In this document: positions 22,732-25,248 of the stretch, piece by piece
Position numbering within the stretch: position 1 is the first letter of the stretch
Layout of the letters: each line of letters begins with the position of its first letter
Origin: Phycisphaerales bacterium
Lineage (GTDB): Bacteria; Planctomycetota; Phycisphaerae; SM23-33
Assembly: GCA_003485185.1 (NCBI GenBank)
Contig: DNAS01000112.1
Span: 1 to 25,248, forward strand
DNA length: 25,248 nucleotides
Reading direction: 5' to 3'
Notes under the pieces: generated by a model
Database searches by the model: none
What the model was told of the DNA's origin: nothing
What the model saw: the letters and a program-made list of their open reading frames with translations, nothing else
Made by a program: the position numbers and the translations under genes

Positions 22732-22938
22732 TCAGCTCTTCCGCCGGTTGTACGGCGACTGATTCGTCGGCTTGAGCGACACGCCGACCTCAGACGCCTT
22801 GCTCTGGACGGCTTCGGGCGTCCGTTCGAGCTTGATGCCCATCACGCGCGTCGGCGTGTTCTCTTTCGCCAACTGCTTCAGTTGCTTCACATCCTGTTGC
22901 GTCCACTGCTGACCGTGCTTCGATGGTTGCTTGGCCAT
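22732..22938 (-). CDS. Small basic DNA-binding-like protein (SANT/Myb-type helix pattern)
   Basis: This codes for 68 residues from the ATG at 22938, with GGAGG 7 bases upstream; a TTG at 22944 would add two residues. The pattern is WTQQDVKQLKQLAKENTPTR, then VMGIKLERTPEAVQSKASEVG, then a basic tail (TNQSPYNRRKS). A Trp near the first helix, a Thr-Pro turn and a third helix with regular Ala/Lys spacing recall SANT/Myb-like or GcrA-like helix-turn-helix proteins. Very similar small proteins are widespread in Proteobacteria as far as I recall. The gene lies 16 bases after hsdS and may regulate the operon; no operator is identified. Confidence 0.75.
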   Translation of the reverse strand: MAKQPSKHGQQWTQQDVKQLKQLAKENTPTRVMGIKLERTPEAVQSKASEVGVSLKPTNQSPYNRRKS

Positions 22939-22953
22939 GGCCAAACCTCCGTG

Positions 22954-24885
22954 TTATGGGTTCGCGCCGGCTCCGGCCGGCAAATATCCATGCTTGCGCA
23001 GGCCCGTGAGCGTCGATGCAATCTCGCTATCGGCGAACTCGGGCCGGTCCAGTTTGGGCCGCCAAGTGGGATCGGCGGCGATGACGCCTTTGATAGCGGC
23101 GAGCGTGACCAGCTTGCCTTCGGCCGCAAGTTGCTGCGCGGCATTCTCGACCGTCGCCCACCGCTCCAGCGCCCGCCAGCCCCAGCCTTTCATCGTGTCA
23201 AGCACCTCGTCCATCACCGCCAGCGCGTCGGCCCAGCGCTGCTTCACGTGGTCAATAGCCGGCTGGGGGTTGTCGCCCGGCATAACCGGCTTGAGGTTGC
23301 CCGTCGGCTTCGGCAAGGCCAGCCAGTGCTGTTTCTTGGCCAGGTTCAGGAACTTGTGGATCGCGTCGTCCAGCGGGCCTGCGGCGCGGCGGGCGAACTG
23401 GTCCGTCAGCGAAATCTCGGCTCGCCGCTGGACCAAGTAGAACAGCTTGGCCAGCTTCGTCCGGCCCAGCGAGTCCGGGCGCTGGGGGTTGTGGCACTTG
23501 ACGGCTATGTAGGTCACCAGCGCGGCCTTGTTATACATGTCGGTCCCGGCGTGCCGGCCGTTGCCGGCGGGATCGGCCGCTTCGGCGCTGCGCGGCTTGC
23601 GGCCGCGCTTGGGCTTGCCGGCCTTCGCTTGCTCCAGGGCGGCCAACTGATCCCGCATCTCGGCTTCGAGTTGGTCCTTGTGCGCCTCGCGCCAGCCGGC
23701 CGTCAGTTCGCCGGCGAAAGCGCGGTGCAGTAAGACATCGAAGAGGCGGTCGATTCGCAACCGACAGCCGACTCGACTGGACCGCATCCGAAGCAGTTCC
23801 CGGTAGGTATTCGTGAAGAGCTGCAACTCCTTCGGTGAAGGCATGGGAATGCACACGCCAGCCAGCGCGGCTTGCGCCACAGACGACTGGTTCACCCACC
23901 GCTTAGCGATTGAAGGGTAGAAGCCCTTTGCCCACAGCAGATGCAGGAATCCGGCAAGGTACTCGGGGGTGACTCGGCTGTCCGAGACGCGCAGCCGGAT
24001 AAGATGGTTGCTGAACAGATAGGGTCGCCCATCCGGTGGAACAAACAGGCAGGTCTTGCCAATCTTGTCTTCGCTGTTCGTTCCCATGAAGAGAACGTCC
24101 CGCTCGGCAAGGCGGTATCGTTCGCTATCACGATCCGCCGGGACAGTCCGCACAAGATCGAGGTTCAGCACCCCCTCATCGTCGATGTTGTTCATGCGGA
24201 GGTGGGGAACGCCATCTTCAACGTCTTTCTCGCCGCAGGCAAAGCCATTCTGTAAGTCAATGTCCAACTCGCCGAGTGCTATGCCGTCGCCCTTGTTGAC
24301 AGAGGCGAGAGGATCGCCGAAGAGCTTGTGGTACAGCGCAGGCAGGATGCGTTGGGCCTTTTCGTCGGCAGTGCGGCGCTGTCGCCGCAAGGCGTCGGCC
24401 TGGTCGAGCACGTCCGATATCCGCTGCTGTTCAGACTTCGGGGGCCAGGGAATCTCTACCTCAAAGACATTTCGGTCAGTCACGGCCGGGTAGTTGGCTC
24501 CCCGTACGTGCTGAAGCAGAGCGTTGATGAACTGCTCTGATCTGGTGAAGTAGAAGAGGAACCGAGGCTCCAGCAGTTCGGCGGAAGCACGCAGAACGCA
24601 GAAGCCGGTGGATGCTATCTCGCCGTCTAGGTCGTCGGGCACTATCGCCACGGCGTTGAGGTTCGGCCGGACGGTCGATACGAGAACGTCTTTGGCATGT
24701 ACTACCTGCCTTGCCCGACTGGGTGCATCGGCACCAACGATTTCTGAGGTAGCGGCGATGCGCTTCAGATCGCGGTTGATACCGGAGATATCAATGTACC
24801 GGAACGATACCGCCGGCTGTCGCCGCGGATCGGTCGTCGCGGTTCTCTCGCAGAGGGAGCCAATTGTGACCGCACTCCAGGTCAT
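22954..24885 (-). CDS. hsdS: Type I restriction-modification specificity subunit with extra C-terminal domain
   Basis: This 643-residue protein selects the target site of the type I enzyme. It has two target recognition domains, about 1-190 and 200-400, each ending in a long dimerisation helix (the first: PPKSEQQRISDVLDQADALR, 148-167). A flexible basic linker follows (KAGKPKRGRKPRSAEAADPA, 421-440). Residues about 449-643 form an extra domain with DSLGRTKLAKLFYLVQRRAE and GPLDDAIHKFLNLAKKQHW, resembling by eye the Panacea/SocA-like antitoxin domain that some HsdS proteins carry. Ordinary HsdS proteins are about 400-450 residues, so this one is a fusion. The ATG at 24885 overlaps the hsdM stop (ATGA), proving coupled translation. 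No hsdR lies downstream in the window; it may be upstream outside the right edge. Confidence 0.9.
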   Translation of the reverse strand: MTWSAVTIGSLCERTATTDPRRQPAVSFRYIDISGINRDLKRIAATSEIVGADAPSRARQVVHAKDVLVSTVRPNLNAVAIVPDDLDGEIASTGFCVLRASAELLEPRFLFYFTRSEQFINALLQHVRGANYPAVTDRNVFEVEIPWPPKSEQQRISDVLDQADALRRQRRTADEKAQRILPALYHKLFGDPLASVNKGDGIALGELDIDLQNGFACGEKDVEDGVPHLRMNNIDDEGVLNLDLVRTVPADRDSERYRLAERDVLFMGTNSEDKIGKTCLFVPPDGRPYLFSNHLIRLRVSDSRVTPEYLAGFLHLLWAKGFYPSIAKRWVNQSSVAQAALAGVCIPMPSPKELQLFTNTYRELLRMRSSRVGCRLRIDRLFDVLLHRAFAGELTAGWREAHKDQLEAEMRDQLAALEQAKAGKPKRGRKPRSAEAADPAGNGRHAGTDMYNKAALVTYIAVKCHNPQRPDSLGRTKLAKLFYLVQRRAEISLTDQFARRAAGPLDDAIHKFLNLAKKQHWLALPKPTGNLKPVMPGDNPQPAIDHVKQRWADALAVMDEVLDTMKGWGWRALERWATVENAAQQLAAEGKLVTLAAIKGVIAADPTWRPKLDRPEFADSEIASTLTGLRKHGYLPAGAGANP

Positions 24886-25248
24886 TGACGCTCCTCCACC
24901 TCAGACAGAAGCGAATCAAGTCCGTCAACAAGCCCTTGTTCATCGTCTCGCAGGGACTGAATGAGTTCGGCTGGGTCTTCGTCTGGCGCAGCCGAACCGA
25001 CGGCTGGCTTGTAGCGGCCCGCTGCGAGATTGAAGTCGGTGGCCTTCACCGCGGCGACGGTTGCCCACCAGCAGCGAGGCTCTTCACTACCAGCTTCGAG
25101 GATGGTGCTGGCCTCGACCCCCGGCGGCGTCTTGTAGCCGCTGGCCTTGTACTTGGCCCAGTGCTGGAGCAGGCCGGGGATGTCGTTGCGTTCCGGCGTT
25201 TCCGGCCGACCGCCGCCGGAAATCTTGTCGGGGTCGAAGCCGTCGTTG
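24882..25248 (-). CDS. hsdM: Type I restriction-modification methylase subunit, C-terminal part
   Basis: The last 121 codons of a gene that continues past the right edge are visible. The start of the visible part reads NDGFDPDKISGGGRPETPER, which fits the C-terminal region of HsdM, and the following NDIPGLLQHWAKYK and ATDFNLAAGRYKPAV also match its usual C-terminus. The C-terminal helix is acidic (ELIQSLRDDEQGLVDGLDSL), as in methylase subunits that contact HsdS. It ends in an ATGA overlap with hsdS. The catalytic NPPF motif is outside the window, so methylase function is inferred from the partner gene and these C-terminal patterns. Confidence 0.88.
   Translation of the reverse strand, partial: NDGFDPDKISGGGRPETPERNDIPGLLQHWAKYKASGYKTPPGVEASTILEAGSEEPRCWWATVAAVKATDFNLAAGRYKPAVGSAAPDEDPAELIQSLRDDEQGLVDGLDSLLSEVEERQ

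Noticed and set aside
22591..23733. Rightward open frame of about 380 codons near hsdS
   Set aside because: It is antisense to hsdS and the small basic protein, both of which have recognisable sequence and ribosome binding sites.

Overview
The window is a GC-rich bacterial accessory region: a defence island beside a mobile-element scar. The organism cannot be fixed from the sequence. The partial transposase at the left edge belongs to an integrase-core type that is common in Planctomycetes and related environmental bacteria, and the high GC fits, so a planctomycete-like or other environmental genome is a reasonable but weak guess. No rRNA, tRNA or CRISPR array was seen.

Layout. (1) 1-1.9 kb: the 5' part of a DDE transposase gene (minus strand, running off the left edge), repeat structures that look like insertion-element ends, two small genes of unknown function, and a possible gene remnant. 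(2) 1.9-13.85 kb: a putative defence locus. A cytosine-5 DNA methyltransferase and an endonuclease III-like DNA glycosylase are read rightward with overlapping ends. They converge on a leftward four-gene operon: a membrane-anchored protein with a long disordered linker, a 313-aa unknown protein, a giant DUF1998-type helicase of about 1845 aa resembling DruE, and a Cas4/AddB-like Fe-S PD-(D/E)XK nuclease. The first two junctions of that operon are ATGA overlaps. A cytosine methylase, a DruE-like helicase and accessory proteins resemble Druantia type II, but the glycosylase and the membrane-tethered protein would be unusual additions. (3) 14.1-16.6 kb: a convergent pair, a zinc-ribbon PD-(D/E)XK protein and an N6-adenine methyltransferase, best read as a type II restriction-modification system. 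(4) 17.0-25.25 kb: a leftward, tightly packed operon that starts with hsdM (cut by the right edge) and hsdS. It continues through a small DNA-binding-like protein, a 29-aa membrane peptide, a HEPN-like protein, an HNH plus DGQHR/ParB-like fusion, a DUF3696-type AAA ATPase and a protein with a possible PLD-like C-terminal domain. No hsdR is present in the window.

The genes appear to form three adjacent anti-phage layers: cytosine methylation plus a large helicase, type II restriction-modification, and type I restriction-modification with attached genes. The two best candidates for undescribed biology are the glycosylase- and nuclease-bearing Druantia-like locus and the HEPN / HNH-DGQHR / AAA / PLD-like gene set carried downstream of hsdMS. 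All assignments come from reading the translated sequence by eye; no database search was done.
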